In this document: positions 36,960 to 49,700 of the stretch, piece by piece
Layout: the number at the start of each line of letters is the position of its first letter
Numbering within the stretch: the first letter of the stretch is position 1
DNA from: Oscillospiraceae bacterium
Lineage (GTDB): Bacteria > Bacillota > Clostridia > Oscillospirales > Ruminococcaceae
Direction: 5' to 3'
DNA length: 64,000 bases
NCBI GenBank assembly: GCA_012520915.1
Contig: JAAYNJ010000024.1
Span: 112,072-176,071 of the forward strand
Position numbers and translations under genes: made by a program
Notes under the pieces: model-generated
What the model was told of the DNA's origin: nothing
Databases searched by the model: none
Seen by the model: only the letters and a program-made list of their open reading frames with translations

Positions 36960-37792
36960 TCACCTCTAATGATTTTTTGTCTGATTAATTCAAAAAAGTC
37001 TGTTTTGCAGTTTGTAAGTAATTTTAGCCTTTTTTTGCTTTTCTTTACTTCAACCGATGCCTCGGTTCCCATCAGAACCGTTTGTCCGCTATCTACAGAC
37101 AAAAATAATTCAACCTTGTTGTTTTCGGTAGCAGTGATTTTAATTCGACTCTCTTTGCTCAGGACTATTCCCTGTGCACTTAATGAGTGAGCGCAAATCG
37201 GGGTTACAATTATTGAATCCAGTTCCGGAAACACAAGAGGACCTCCGGCAGAAAGTGAGTAAGCTGTTGAGCCTGTAGGTGTAGAAACAATTACTCCGTC
37301 ACATCTATACTCCCCTACACATGAATCATCGGCAAATATCGCCAACTCGGCAGTTTTGGGCACAACCCCTTTATGAATGACAATATCATTAACCGCAGTT
37401 AACGGCTTGGAGTTCTTACCCGAATAATTATTTGCTTCCAAAAGCAATCTGTTGCTTATTATCAGACCGTCTATATCATTTCTTGTGATTGTTTTAATAT
37501 CTTCAAACTTAAACCCTGTAAGAAATCCTACCCGACCCGTGTTTATACCCAACACCGGTTTATCCTGCGTAACCGCAATTTTTGCGGTTTTCAACATGGT
37601 GCCATCGCCCCCAACAGAAATTACAATGTCACTTTTTTTTATTTTTTCAATATCCTCTGTTGACATTCTGAAGGGAGATTCAAAACTAAACTCGCCCGAA
37701 ACATAAACATCATACCCGATTTCTGTCAGTTTATTTGCAATTATCATCGAATTTTCGGCCTGTCCCAATCCCGGTTTTACAAAAATCAACAT
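36956..37792 (-). CDS. nadK: NAD kinase
   Basis: 278 residues. It phosphorylates NAD to NADP. Motifs are SVGGDGTMLKTA (GGDG), GINTGRVGFLT, VNDIVIHKG (NE/D-type NAD-binding) and STPTGSTAYSLSAGGP. AGAAGG precedes the ATG. Embedded between tlyA and argR in the usual Clostridia order. Confidence 0.96.
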   Translation of the reverse strand: MLIFVKPGLGQAENSMIIANKLTEIGYDVYVSGEFSFESPFRMSTEDIEKIKKSDIVISVGGDGTMLKTAKIAVTQDKPVLGINTGRVGFLTGFKFEDIKTITRNDIDGLIISNRLLLEANNYSGKNSKPLTAVNDIVIHKGVVPKTAELAIFADDSCVGEYRCDGVIVSTPTGSTAYSLSAGGPLVFPELDSIIVTPICAHSLSAQGIVLSKESRIKITATENNKVELFLSVDSGQTVLMGTEASVEVKKSKKRLKLLTNCKTDFFELIRQKIIRGE

Positions 37793-37809
37793 AATAACCT
37801 TCTTTAATA

Positions 37810-38598
37810 CTATTTTAAAACCAGATGCGCTTCATCTACAACATCTTCAAGTTTTATATGGATATCTTTTACTTTATTCTCAACCATCAATAAAAACTCA
37901 ATATTGCCGTTTGGTCCCTTAATCGGCGAATATGTCAATCCTGTTACACTCAACGGTAGTTCTGTCAAAAAGAAAAAAACATCATTCAGGACTTGAATAT
38001 GCTTTTGCGGATCACTAACTACCCCCCGCTTTCCCACCTGTCCTTTTCCAATCTCAAATTGAGGCTTTATGAGTATCACACCTTTAAATATATCATTACA
38101 GAATTTCAAAATAACGGGAATTATCAGCTTCACGGAGATAAACGATACATCTATAGCAAAAAAGTCAATCCTTTCCGGAATATGTTCAGATGTAAGATAT
38201 CTGGCATTTGTCCGTTCAATAACCTTCACTCTGGGATTGTTTCTCAACTCCCAGGCAATTTGTCCATAACCCACATCAATGGAATACACTTTTGAAGCTC
38301 CGTACTGTAACATGCAGTCGGTAAACCCACCGGTTGAAGCACCGATATCCGCTGCAACAGCTCCACTGATATCTATTCCAAAGCACTTTATTGCTTTATC
38401 GAGCTTGTAGCCACCACGACTACAAAACTTTTCAGATGATTTAATATCAATTACTGCACTTTCAGAAACAAATAGTCCCGGTTTTGTTTCTGAAAGTCCG
38501 TCTACAAATACATTCCCCGACATAATAATCGCTCTGGCTTTTTCCCTGCTGCTAACCAGTTCTTTCTCAACCAGAACGACGTCAAGCCGCTTTTTCAA
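37810..38598 (-). CDS. tlyA: TlyA-family rRNA 2'-O-methyltransferase / hemolysin-like protein
   Basis: 262 residues. An N-terminal S4 RNA-binding domain (RLDVVLVEKELVSSREKARA) is followed by an FtsJ-like methyltransferase domain with the SAM motif DIGASTGGFTDCML. The start is a TTG at 38598, one base after the dxs stop, giving MKKRLDVVLVE, the standard TlyA opening; AGAGG lies about ten bases upstream inside dxs. Mycobacterial TlyA methylates 16S/23S rRNA; short Gram-positive forms may be specific for 16S. Confidence 0.92.
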   Translation of the reverse strand: MKKRLDVVLVEKELVSSREKARAIIMSGNVFVDGLSETKPGLFVSESAVIDIKSSEKFCSRGGYKLDKAIKCFGIDISGAVAADIGASTGGFTDCMLQYGASKVYSIDVGYGQIAWELRNNPRVKVIERTNARYLTSEHIPERIDFFAIDVSFISVKLIIPVILKFCNDIFKGVILIKPQFEIGKGQVGKRGVVSDPQKHIQVLNDVFFFLTELPLSVTGLTYSPIKGPNGNIEFLLMVENKVKDIHIKLEDVVDEAHLVLK

Positions 38599-38599
38599 T

Positions 38600-40459
38600 T
38601 TAACAAAACCTCTTTCTGGCAAAAGACGCTAACGACTCTCCATCAAGCTCACAGTTTTTTATAAGCTCTTTAACGGTTGCATGCTTTACACTTTTCTCTA
38701 TACCTTTTATATAAAAATCTCCCTTATATCCATTCAGCATCAAATCTCTCAACAGGTTACTTCCGACTCCACCCCTTATTATGCCTTCCTCAACAAATAA
38801 TATTTTCTTGTAACTTTCTAATTTTTCACATAAGCCCGCCGGCAGAGGTAGAATAACATTAAGCTTTATTATGTCGGCATCTATTCCTTCAGATTTAAGC
38901 ATCTTGGCTGCATCAAATACTTCTGCAATTATTCTTCCATAACTTACTATAACAAAGTCATTATTTTTTTTGCTTTCAATTAAATCAAATTCTTTTCCTG
39001 TCGCTTTGTATTTGGACAGCCGTTTATCCTGCGGTCCTCTTGGATATCTAACAGCTTTTGGTCCTTTAAAATCAATCAGCCTCTCAAGCCAGTATTCGAG
39101 TTCCTCGTAATTTGAGGGAGAAAGAACAAAAAATTTGCCAATAGAATTTAAAAATGAAACATCAAATATTCCATGATGGGTTTCTCCGTCTTCTCCAACA
39201 ATTCCCGCCCTATCTATAGCAAGCAACACATCCAAATCATCCAGAGATACATCCTGAAACAGTTGATCAAATGCCCTTTGAAGGAATGTCGAATACACTG
39301 CAAAAACCGGTTTCATCCCCCCTTTTGCAAGTCCTGCGGAAAAAGTGACAGCATGTTGTTCGGCAATTCCCACATCAAAAAATCTCTCGGGGAATTCTTT
39401 CGAGAAAAAATTGAGCCCGGTTGCGTATTTCATTGCCGCCGTGACCGCACAGATTTTATTATTTCTGCTGGCCAAATCAGCTAATTTTTTTCCAAAGATA
39501 TTTGAAAAGCTTTCGGAAAGCGTTATGTCTTCGGCATCCCCTGTGAAATCAAACTTCCCGACCCCGTGATATGCGCCGGGATTTACTTCAGCAGGTGTGT
39601 AGCCCTTTCCCTTTACAGTTATGCAGTGAATGAAAAGCGGTCCTTTTAAGCTTTTAGCATTTTTAAATAGTCTATCAAGCTCAACGATATCATGTCCATC
39701 AACAGGCCCGATGTAATTGAATCCGAAATCTTCGAAAAGCCTGCCGTCATACATATATCTGCGAAAAGCGTTTTTGGATTTTGCAATAGCTTTTGCAATC
39801 TTTCGTCCGACATATGGCGCCTTTTCAATAATATTTTTTACTTTATTCTTCGTCGCTTCATACTCAACATTTGTTCTTATATGCAGAAGGTACCTCGATA
39901 TTCCGCCCACGCTTTTAGATATAGACATTCTGTTGTCATTGAGAACTACTATGAGGTTGTCCAAGGTTGAATCGATATTATTCATCGCTTCATATATCAT
40001 TCCGCCGCTCATAGCGCCGTCTCCGACAATTGCGATTACTTTGGATTTATCTCCATTAAGTTTTTTTGCTCTTGCCAGTCCGATCGCAGACGAAAGAGAT
40101 GTACTGCTATGACCGGAAGTAAATATGTCGTATTCACTTTCATACGGCCTTGGAAAACCGGATATTCCCCCACTCTGTCTAAGAGTATGGAACTTGTCCA
40201 TCCTGTCTGTCAAAATTTTATACGTATAACATTGATGGCCGACATCAAATACTATGCTGTCTTTCGGAACATCAAAATTTCTCAAAATTGACACTGTCAA
40301 TTCTACCGCACCGAGATTGGGCGAAAGGTGTCCACCCGTTTTACTGACAGTATCAACAAGCATCTCTCTTATTTGATTGCAAAGAACTGTTAATGAAGTA
40401 TATCCGAATTTTCTCAAATCGCGAGGTTTTTTAATGGTAGAGAGCAATTTTTTTTTCAT
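38600..40459 (-). CDS. dxs: 1-deoxy-D-xylulose-5-phosphate synthase
   Basis: 619 residues from the ATG at 40459, one base after the ispA stop (a 21-codon extension would lie inside ispA). It makes DXP from pyruvate and glyceraldehyde-3-phosphate, the first step of the MEP isoprenoid route. The thiamine-diphosphate motif GDGAMSGGMIYEAMNN is present, as are HPS-like VFDVGHQCYTYK, the central FDVGIAEQHAVTFSAGLA, and GEDGETHHG. It lies between ispA and tlyA, which fits isoprenoid supply. Confidence 0.96.
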   Translation of the reverse strand: MKKKLLSTIKKPRDLRKFGYTSLTVLCNQIREMLVDTVSKTGGHLSPNLGAVELTVSILRNFDVPKDSIVFDVGHQCYTYKILTDRMDKFHTLRQSGGISGFPRPYESEYDIFTSGHSSTSLSSAIGLARAKKLNGDKSKVIAIVGDGAMSGGMIYEAMNNIDSTLDNLIVVLNDNRMSISKSVGGISRYLLHIRTNVEYEATKNKVKNIIEKAPYVGRKIAKAIAKSKNAFRRYMYDGRLFEDFGFNYIGPVDGHDIVELDRLFKNAKSLKGPLFIHCITVKGKGYTPAEVNPGAYHGVGKFDFTGDAEDITLSESFSNIFGKKLADLASRNNKICAVTAAMKYATGLNFFSKEFPERFFDVGIAEQHAVTFSAGLAKGGMKPVFAVYSTFLQRAFDQLFQDVSLDDLDVLLAIDRAGIVGEDGETHHGIFDVSFLNSIGKFFVLSPSNYEELEYWLERLIDFKGPKAVRYPRGPQDKRLSKYKATGKEFDLIESKKNNDFVIVSYGRIIAEVFDAAKMLKSEGIDADIIKLNVILPLPAGLCEKLESYKKILFVEEGIIRGGVGSNLLRDLMLNGYKGDFYIKGIEKSVKHATVKELIKNCELDGESLASFARKRFC

Positions 40460-40460
40460 T

Positions 40461-41342
40461 TTAATTAACTCGATTAATAACTTTATCAGCAATAAAAAGT
40501 AATGTATGTGATTTTTCGCCAAATCGTTCTAAAATCTTTTCCTTGGCTTCTGAAATTAAGCTCTTCGAATATCGGATTGACTCTTCAATTCCATTAACGG
40601 ACGCAATTGTGGGTTTATCATTCTTAATGTCACTCCCGACAGGTTTTCCCATGGTCTCCGTAGTTGAAGTTATATCGAGAACATCATCGATAATTTGAAA
40701 TGCCAGTCCGATGTTATCTAAATAATAGCTTGATACCTGCCTATCCTCGGCGCTTGCGTTCCCGGCAATCAAACCCAGACAACCGGCAGCAGAAATAAGT
40801 TTCCCCGTCTTATTCTTATATATTTTCAATAAATCATTTATATTTTTACTTTTCTTGTTTTCGTTTTCAATGTCCAATTGCTGTCCTAAAATCATACCCC
40901 TATGTCCTGACGCTGACGCAAGAACACCCACACACTCGATACTTTTTTGTGCATCCGGCATTTTGCTTAAATGTTCAAAAGCCAACGTCAACAGGCCATC
41001 CCCTGCCAAAAGAGCCGTAGCTTCTCCATATTTGACATGACATGACGGCTTTCCTCTTCTAAAATCGTCGTCATCCATTATCGGAAGGTCATCGTGAATA
41101 AGAGAGTAGCTGTGAACCATTTCAACCGCACATGCGGGAATAATCGCTTCTTTGTAGTCTCCTGATATAACTTCACAAAAAGCAAGTGCAATTATTCCTC
41201 TAAACCTCTTTCCGCCATTGAGGATGCTATATCGCATAGCTTCAGTTACCACGCTTTCGTCATTTAAATCCGAAAAAATGTTGTTTAAAGCTTCTTCAAC
41301 AGTCAAATAGTATTTTTGATATTTATTTATTCCGCTTGTCAT
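40461..41342 (-). CDS. ispA: farnesyl diphosphate synthase (polyprenyl synthetase)
   Basis: 293 residues from the ATG at 41342. It elongates DMAPP with IPP to geranyl/farnesyl diphosphate. First Asp-rich motif SLIHDDLPIMDDDDFRRGKP, second motif FQIIDDVLDIT, plus GGKRFRGI near the N-terminus. Residues before the first DDxxD (HSYSLIHDD) fit a short-chain (C15) product. Adjacent to xseB and dxs as usual. Confidence 0.95.
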   Translation of the reverse strand: MTSGINKYQKYYLTVEEALNNIFSDLNDESVVTEAMRYSILNGGKRFRGIIALAFCEVISGDYKEAIIPACAVEMVHSYSLIHDDLPIMDDDDFRRGKPSCHVKYGEATALLAGDGLLTLAFEHLSKMPDAQKSIECVGVLASASGHRGMILGQQLDIENENKKSKNINDLLKIYKNKTGKLISAAGCLGLIAGNASAEDRQVSSYYLDNIGLAFQIIDDVLDITSTTETMGKPVGSDIKNDKPTIASVNGIEESIRYSKSLISEAKEKILERFGEKSHTLLFIADKVINRVN

Positions 41343-41365
41343 AACTTCTTCGCCATCCAACTATA

Positions 41366-41551
41366 CTACATTTCGAATACATTTCTATATTCTTCGATAA
41401 TCAGTTTAGACTCTTTAATAGTTTTATTACAAAACTCAATTAGTTCAGCTGATTCCTTATATAAATCAAGAGATTGCTGAAGGGAAATATCACCTTTTGA
41501 CATTTCAGAAGAAATTTCATTCAATCTCAAAATAGCTTTTTCAATATCCAT
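41366..41551 (-). CDS. xseB: exodeoxyribonuclease VII small subunit
   Basis: 61 residues, predicted helical hairpin. AILRLNEISSEMSKGDISLQQSLDLYKES is the conserved XseB core (seen across residues 6-34). It binds the large subunit XseA, encoded 16 bp upstream. AAAGG precedes the ATG. Confidence 0.93.
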   Translation of the reverse strand: MDIEKAILRLNEISSEMSKGDISLQQSLDLYKESAELIEFCNKTIKESKLIIEEYRNVFEM

Positions 41552-41566
41552 AACACAACCTTTAAT

Positions 41567-42778
41567 TTAAAACTTCAAATTTTCATTTCTGATTCCAATT
41601 ACTTCACAATCGACAGCTCCATCGATAAAGTTCAAAGTAATCTTATCATTATCATTTAATCCCTTTATACTGTTTAGAATTTTTTTATTTTTCTGTACCA
41701 CGCAATAACCTCGGGTCAAAATCTTTACAGGATTTAACTCTTCTATCAGTTTTGCATAAAACAGCATATTCTCTTCATTTTTATTAAGAGCTCTGTCGGT
41801 GTATCCAATTATTTTAATTGAACATATATTAACTTCTGAAGAATACCCGGATATCTTTCGGTTTAGCTCCTGTACTATTCCAATTTTGTTTTCAGCAATC
41901 GACGAAATATAACTGTCGGATATTGCCTCCGTTGCACCTTTTATACCTCTTGCGGTCAATCTTATAAAAGCAAACAATTCGGCAATATCGGGCGTTGCCA
42001 ATTCCGCTGCAGCCGACGGTGTTTCAGCTCTTAAGTCTGCAGCCAAATCAAGCAGCGTAAGATCCTTTTCATGTCCCACAGCCGAAATAAAGGGAACCTT
42101 AAGGGTTGAAGCCGACAGCACAACTTCTTCGCTGTCAAAAGCAATCAAATCTTCCTGTGAACCGCCACCTCTGGCAATTATAGCCATATCAATCTCTTCA
42201 TCGCTATCATTCAATTGTTGTATCGCATTTATTATCGAGCGCTCTGCATTTATACCTTGAACTAAAACAGGATAGACACTCAATTTTGTAATCGGATATC
42301 TTCTCTTGAGTATGTTCACTATGTCGGAATAAGCAGCGGAGTCTTTAGCGGTAATCAATGCAATGTTTTTAGGATATTGTGGAATTTTTCTTTTTCTTTC
42401 AAGAGAAAACATTCCCAGCTTTTCCAGTCTTTTCTTTACTTCTTCACGAAACTTCTGTTGCGGACCGGAACCGCTGACTGACATATCATCTACAATTATC
42501 TGGAACCTTCCGTCGCGCTCATACAGGCTGACTCTTCCTTTAATCACAACTTCCATTCCGTTTTTAGGTAAAAATCTGAGTCTGTCGTATGAGTTCTTAA
42601 AACATACAGCGCTTATACCTGATTTCTCATCTTTGAGAGTAAAATATAAGTGTCCGGAAAACCGGTTAAGTACTAGATTGGAAATTTCTCCAATAACCTT
42701 AATCCCTTTTAGTTCTTCATTGCTTTCAAGGAAAATTTTAACATATCTGTTCAGTGAAGTTACTGTCAAATACTCCAT
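41567..42778 (-). CDS. xseA: exodeoxyribonuclease VII large subunit
   Basis: 403 residues from the ATG at 42778. N-terminal OB fold (VKGRVSLYERDGRFQIIV region), then the catalytic core with IALITAKDSAAYSDI, VLVQG, IARGGGSQEDL and VGHEKDLTLLDLAADLRAETPSAAAE (split around residue 240-265). A coiled coil follows. Degrades single-stranded DNA to oligonucleotides. It starts 8 bases past the nusB stop; AAGGAG lies at the end of nusB. Confidence 0.95.
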   Translation of the reverse strand: MEYLTVTSLNRYVKIFLESNEELKGIKVIGEISNLVLNRFSGHLYFTLKDEKSGISAVCFKNSYDRLRFLPKNGMEVVIKGRVSLYERDGRFQIIVDDMSVSGSGPQQKFREEVKKRLEKLGMFSLERKRKIPQYPKNIALITAKDSAAYSDIVNILKRRYPITKLSVYPVLVQGINAERSIINAIQQLNDSDEEIDMAIIARGGGSQEDLIAFDSEEVVLSASTLKVPFISAVGHEKDLTLLDLAADLRAETPSAAAELATPDIAELFAFIRLTARGIKGATEAISDSYISSIAENKIGIVQELNRKISGYSSEVNICSIKIIGYTDRALNKNEENMLFYAKLIEELNPVKILTRGYCVVQKNKKILNSIKGLNDNDKITLNFIDGAVDCEVIGIRNENLKF

Positions 42779-42785
42779 ACCTGGA

Positions 42786-43220
42786 CTATATCTCCTTTTC
42801 TTCACCGTCAATCATTTTTGACCTTGAAATACTACCCAACAAGCCGTTAACAAAAACATAGTCATCTTCATCGCCATATTTTTTTGAAATTTCAACGGCC
42901 TCATTAATTACTATACTGTCTGAAGCATTTTTAATATAGAAGATCTCCGCACAGCTCATTCTTAATATTGCCAGGGATACTTTCGACACTCTTTTGATAT
43001 CCCAATCCTTAAGATTGTCTTTTATATTCCGGTCTATATTTTCCAAGTTATCATACACGGCAGTAATAATTTTTTTGCTGTATTTGTCAACTTGAGGTTC
43101 CCCTGTTGTTTCTGCCAACTCAATTGCTTCCTGAGCAGACAATCCGTTTATATTTATACCGAAAATAACTTTAAAAGCTGATTCCCTGGACTCTCGTCTC
43201 TTGTTAATTCTTTTACTCAT
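42786..43220 (-). CDS. nusB: transcription antitermination factor NusB
   Basis: 144 residues, all-helical NusB fold. RRESRESAFKVIF at the N-terminus and VINEAVEISKKYGDEDDYVFVNGLL near the C-terminus (residues ~108-132) are diagnostic. With NusE it binds boxA RNA during rRNA transcription. Opens the nusB-xseAB-ispA-dxs-tlyA block. Confidence 0.95.
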   Translation of the reverse strand: MSKRINKRRESRESAFKVIFGININGLSAQEAIELAETTGEPQVDKYSKKIITAVYDNLENIDRNIKDNLKDWDIKRVSKVSLAILRMSCAEIFYIKNASDSIVINEAVEISKKYGDEDDYVFVNGLLGSISRSKMIDGEEKEI

Positions 43221-43242
43221 ACATTATCCCGATAATGCAAAA

Positions 43243-43268
43243 GCTCCGGTCATTTTTGACGGAGCATT
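43243..43268 (-). terminator. hairpin terminator after the Asp23 gene
   Basis: TGACCGGAGC / GCTCCGTCA stem (one bulge), read on minus and followed by TTTTGCATT. It may end part of the transcripts before nusB. Confidence 0.55.
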
Positions 43269-43276
43269 TGGTTATA

Positions 43277-43645
43277 TCACTTTTGTTTCCCGTTCACCGG
43301 AGATATTCCTGCGATTATAACATCTACACCCAACACCGTCAGTCCCGTCATGTTTTGAACAGCATTCTTAACATTTAACTGTATGGCATTTGCTAAATCA
43401 GGTATTCTCGCTTTTTGGTCGACCACAATGCTGATTTCAATCTTGGCCATCTCATCATTGATTTCGATTTTAACCGGCTTTTTATATTTAGCCTTAGTCA
43501 GCATTCCTTTTATTCCGATATTTGCCGTAGATACGGAATCAACACCCTCTATTTCCATTGTTGCATTTTCTGCAATCGAAGCTATAACATCTGATGATAT
43601 TTTAACTTTCCCGACCGATTCGTCGTTATCATAATAGCTGTTCAT
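43277..43645 (-). CDS. Asp23/Gls24-family envelope stress protein
   Basis: 122 residues. The DUF322/Asp23 pattern is clear: KISSDVIASIAENATMEIEGV, KPVKIEINDEMAKIEISIVVD, then VKNAVQNMTGLTVLGVDVII. Members are abundant membrane-associated or cytoplasmic proteins linked to envelope stress; exact role unknown. The position just upstream of nusB is conserved in Clostridia. AGGAGG precedes the ATG. Confidence 0.9.
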   Translation of the reverse strand: MNSYYDNDESVGKVKISSDVIASIAENATMEIEGVDSVSTANIGIKGMLTKAKYKKPVKIEINDEMAKIEISIVVDQKARIPDLANAIQLNVKNAVQNMTGLTVLGVDVIIAGISPVNGKQK

Positions 43646-43753
43646 CTATACCTCCTGAGCGGTAATTATATTTGTTTTATAGCTATGCTATACGCCGAAT
43701 AATTGTATCATTCTTTGATTTTTTATACAACTTATTCACTATTTATAATTGAT

Positions 43754-45742
<1,989 letters not shown>

Positions 45743-45780
45743 TTATAGTATAAAAAATCCGAATATTTTTTTGCGTTGTG

Positions 45781-46755
45781 CTAAATTGATATCCTTTGGG
45801 ACATTTCGAGAAGAGTAGGATCTATCGTTTTTTTCATTTTGAGAGCTTCTGCTATATCGAAGTCCACAATTTTACCGAATTTATGTGCAATCACTCTGTT
45901 AGCTACCCCTGACGAAATCAGCTCAACCGCCCTAAATCCCATAATACTTGCTAAATGCCTGTCTCTCGTTGTCGGCCTTCCACCCCTTTGAACATGTCCT
46001 AAAACTGTTGGCGTTGCTTCAATTCCGCTTCTTGATTCAATAAACTCCGCAATTTCTACGGCACTCCCGCTTCCTTCCGCAACTATCACTATAAAATGTC
46101 TCTTTCCTATCCCCTTCGTAAACAACATTTTTTCAATTACATCTTTATCCAAATCATAGGGGATTTCCGGCACCAAAATTGCCAAAGCACCACAGGCTAC
46201 TCCGGTAGTTACCGCTAAATACCCTGCGTTTCTTCCCATTACCTCCACTACACTGCATCTGTCGTGGGATTGAGCGGTATCTCTCAGGTTGTCAATCATC
46301 TCCATTGCGGTATTCATTGCGGTATCATACCCTATCGTGTAGTCACTACAACCCAAGTCATTGTCAATAGTTCCGGGTATGCCGACACAGGGAATTCCAA
46401 CCTCACTTAAGGCAAGTGCCCCCCTCATCGTACCGTCACCGCCAATACATACCAGAACATCAATCCCGTTTCTTTCACATATTTCTTTTGCTTCTTCTAA
46501 AACGGCTTTTGTCTTAAACTCCGGGCTTCTTGCCGTATACAATACCGTGCCGCCGCGATGAATTATTTCGGATACACTTCTTATGTTCATCTCAAACATA
46601 TCTTCGTTTATCAATCCATGATAACCTCTTCTGATACCTATAACGCGAAAACCTTTATATATTGCCGATCTTGCAACGGAACGAATTGCAGCATTCATAC
46701 CGGGTGCATCTCCACCGCTTGTAAGTATACCTATAGTCTTAAATTCCTGGGTCAT
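45781..46755 (-). CDS. pfkA: 6-phosphofructokinase
   Basis: 324 residues, group I PFK. SGGDAPGMNAAIRS, VCIGGDGTMRGA (GGDGT of ATP-dependent enzymes), catalytic PGTIDNDL, EVMGRNAGYLA and LGHVQRGGRPTTRDR. Commits fructose-6-phosphate to glycolysis. AAAGGAA precedes the ATG. It sits between dnaE and ligA, as in other Clostridia. Confidence 0.96.
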   Translation of the reverse strand: MTQEFKTIGILTSGGDAPGMNAAIRSVARSAIYKGFRVIGIRRGYHGLINEDMFEMNIRSVSEIIHRGGTVLYTARSPEFKTKAVLEEAKEICERNGIDVLVCIGGDGTMRGALALSEVGIPCVGIPGTIDNDLGCSDYTIGYDTAMNTAMEMIDNLRDTAQSHDRCSVVEVMGRNAGYLAVTTGVACGALAILVPEIPYDLDKDVIEKMLFTKGIGKRHFIVIVAEGSGSAVEIAEFIESRSGIEATPTVLGHVQRGGRPTTRDRHLASIMGFRAVELISSGVANRVIAHKFGKIVDFDIAEALKMKKTIDPTLLEMSQRISI

Positions 46756-46794
46756 TTCGTATTCCTTTCTTTACACATAACTAAAGAATGTAAT

Positions 46795-49700
46795 TTACTG
46801 TTTAATTGCAACATTTTTGTCCCCTAAAACCGACTTCAATTCAGAAATTACATATTCAGAATAGTCCATCCACATTTTTTGGGGAGCCAGCAACAATTTT
46901 TTTTCTTCCTCAAGATAAATATATACAGGTGTTGTTCCGTTAAATAACTGTAGAATATTTATGGCTTTTTCATATTCTGTCGATTCATGCTCAACAATTT
47001 TTAGATATACGGATTTGACGGATTTTTTTTCATTTGTTTGATTGTTCTTTAATATCGGTTTTTTGTGATTATTTTTAGGATTGCTCAAATAGTCATCAAT
47101 CCCTTCTATTGATGTGCAGATAAGTGAAGTTTTAGAGTCTTCCCTGTTTGACACCCTTCCCCTAACAACAACCACGTTATTTTCTCTCAATTCATTCAAA
47201 TATTCATCAAATTTGTCAGGGAATACCAGCATTTCAATTGTTCCTGTCATATCTTCGAGAATGACAAAAGCCATTGTAGCATTATTTTTAGTGATTTTAG
47301 GTTTAACACCTGAGACTAAACAGACTGAAGTCACTTCCCTTCCGTCAAGCCTTTCCGCTTCATCCGAAATTATTTCTCTAAAACTGCAGTTGCTGATCCT
47401 GTCAATTGTTGTTTTGTATTCCGTAAGAGGGTGACCGGTGAGGTATATACCTACAGACTCCTTTTCGTATGCGAGAATTTCATTTAGCGAGTATTCCGGA
47501 ACCTTTGTAATCTCAAACCCGTCTGAAACTCCTTGAATATTTTCAAATAAGTTCAATTGTCCTGAAATATTTCTTTTCTCATCGTCATCTATGGATTTGA
47601 GTATACCTTCTATTGAAAGAACTAGGCTTCGACGGTTATCAAGAAAACTGTCAAACGCTCCGCTTTTTATTAAAGATTCCAATGCACGTTTATTCAGTTC
47701 CGTCTTAGATAGTCTTTTGCAGAAGTCATAGAAATTTTTAAATTCACCGTTTGACTCCCTTTCTCTTATGATTGAGTCAACCAAACCTTTTCCAACATTT
47801 TTCACGCCCTTTAAGCCAAATAATATTCCTTCTTCGTTTACTGAAAATCCCGCATTGCTTAAATTAATATCAATTTTTGATACGTTTATTTCAAGTCTCT
47901 GACATTCAGCTATATATTCTATAACCTTATCGGTATTATCCATTACGCTTGTCAAAAGTGACGCCATATATTCTTTTGGATAATGCTTTTTCAAGTATGC
48001 CGTTTGATAAGCGATCAGTGCATAAGCCGCGGCATGAGATTTGTTAAATGCGTAGGAAGCGAAGTTCGCCATATCGGAATAAATATCTTTTGCCGTTTTC
48101 TCGGGAATACCTCTTTTAATACAGCCTTCGGTATTGTGATCTCCGTATATGAAGACCTTCCCCTCTTCTTCCATAATATCGGCTTTTTTCTTACTCATCG
48201 CACGTCTTACAATATCCGCTCTTCCATAGCTAAAGCCTGCAAGATTTCTAAAAATCTGCATTACCTGCTCCTGATACACTATGCAACCATTCGTTACCTT
48301 AAGAATTTCTTCAAGTTCCGGTGTCTTATAGGTTATCTCCTCGGGATTATGTCTGTTTCTTATATATGTAGGTATTGAATCCATGGGTCCGGGCCTGTAA
48401 AGCGATATGACAGCTATGAGATCTTCTAAGTTTAGGGGTTTCAGTCCCATCAGAACTTGTCTCATTCCCGCCGATTCAAATTGAAAAACTCCGACCGTGT
48501 TTCCCTGCGATAACATATCAAAGACGTCTTTGTCGTCTTCAGGTATTGATTCAAGATCAAACTTATTATCCTTTACCTTTATAAGTTTCTCTGTATCGCT
48601 TAATACGGTCAGTGTTCTAAGTCCCAAAAAGTCCATCTTCAACAGGCCGAGTTCTTCCAAAGTATTCATTGGAAACTGCGTCACTATCTGCATATCATTT
48701 TTTTGCAGTGGGACATAATTGCTTGCCTCTTCTCTTGTTATTACAACACCGGCAGCATGTGTTGACGCATGTCTGGGCATTCCTTCAACTTTTATCGATA
48801 AATCTATTAGTTTATTCACTTTATAATCGTTATTATAAAGTTCTGACAAACTCTCATTCCTTTTTAGTGCATCGCTAATCGTTATACCCAGAGTGTTCGG
48901 AACCATTTTTGCGATTCTATCAACCTGCTGATAAGGCATGCCCATTACTCTTCCGATATCTCTTATTGCCCCTCTTGCTGCCATGGTTCCAAATGTAATA
49001 ATCTGAGCGACATGATCTGAACCGTATTTGTCAACAACATAATCAATTACTCTTTGTCTGTTCTCATAACAAAAATCAATGTCAAAATCGGGCATGCTTA
49101 TTCTTTCAGGATTCAAAAAGCGTTCAAACAGAAGATTATGTTTTATCGGGTCAATACCGGTTATCCCCAAAACATATGCAGCAATACTTCCCGCTCCGGA
49201 TCCCCGACCCGGACCGACAATAATACCGTTGTCTTTCGCATATTTTATAAAATCGTGAACGATTAAGTAGTAATCTATATACCCCATCTCGGATATAACG
49301 GATATCTCGTAGGTCAACCTTTCAACAACCGATAAATCAGGATTTTTTCCATATCTGTTTTCGAGTCCTTCAAAACACATCTTCCTGAAATAATCATCAT
49401 TATTACTGCCGTCAGGAGTTTCAAAGTGTGGAAGTTTGGTCACACCGAACTCAAAATTAAAGTTGCACTTTTCCGCTATCAAAGAGGTGTTCAGAATGGC
49501 TTCGGGATATTCCTTAAATATCTCTGCCATTTGATAGGTGTCTTTTACATAAAACTCTTCTGTTTCAAATTCCATAGCACTGCCGTCATCAAGCGTACTG
49601 TTGGTCTGAATACATATTAAGGCCTTGTGCATTTCGTTGTCGTCTTTTTCAACGTAGTGGCAATCATTTGTCGCTACAATACCTATATTGAGTTCTTTTG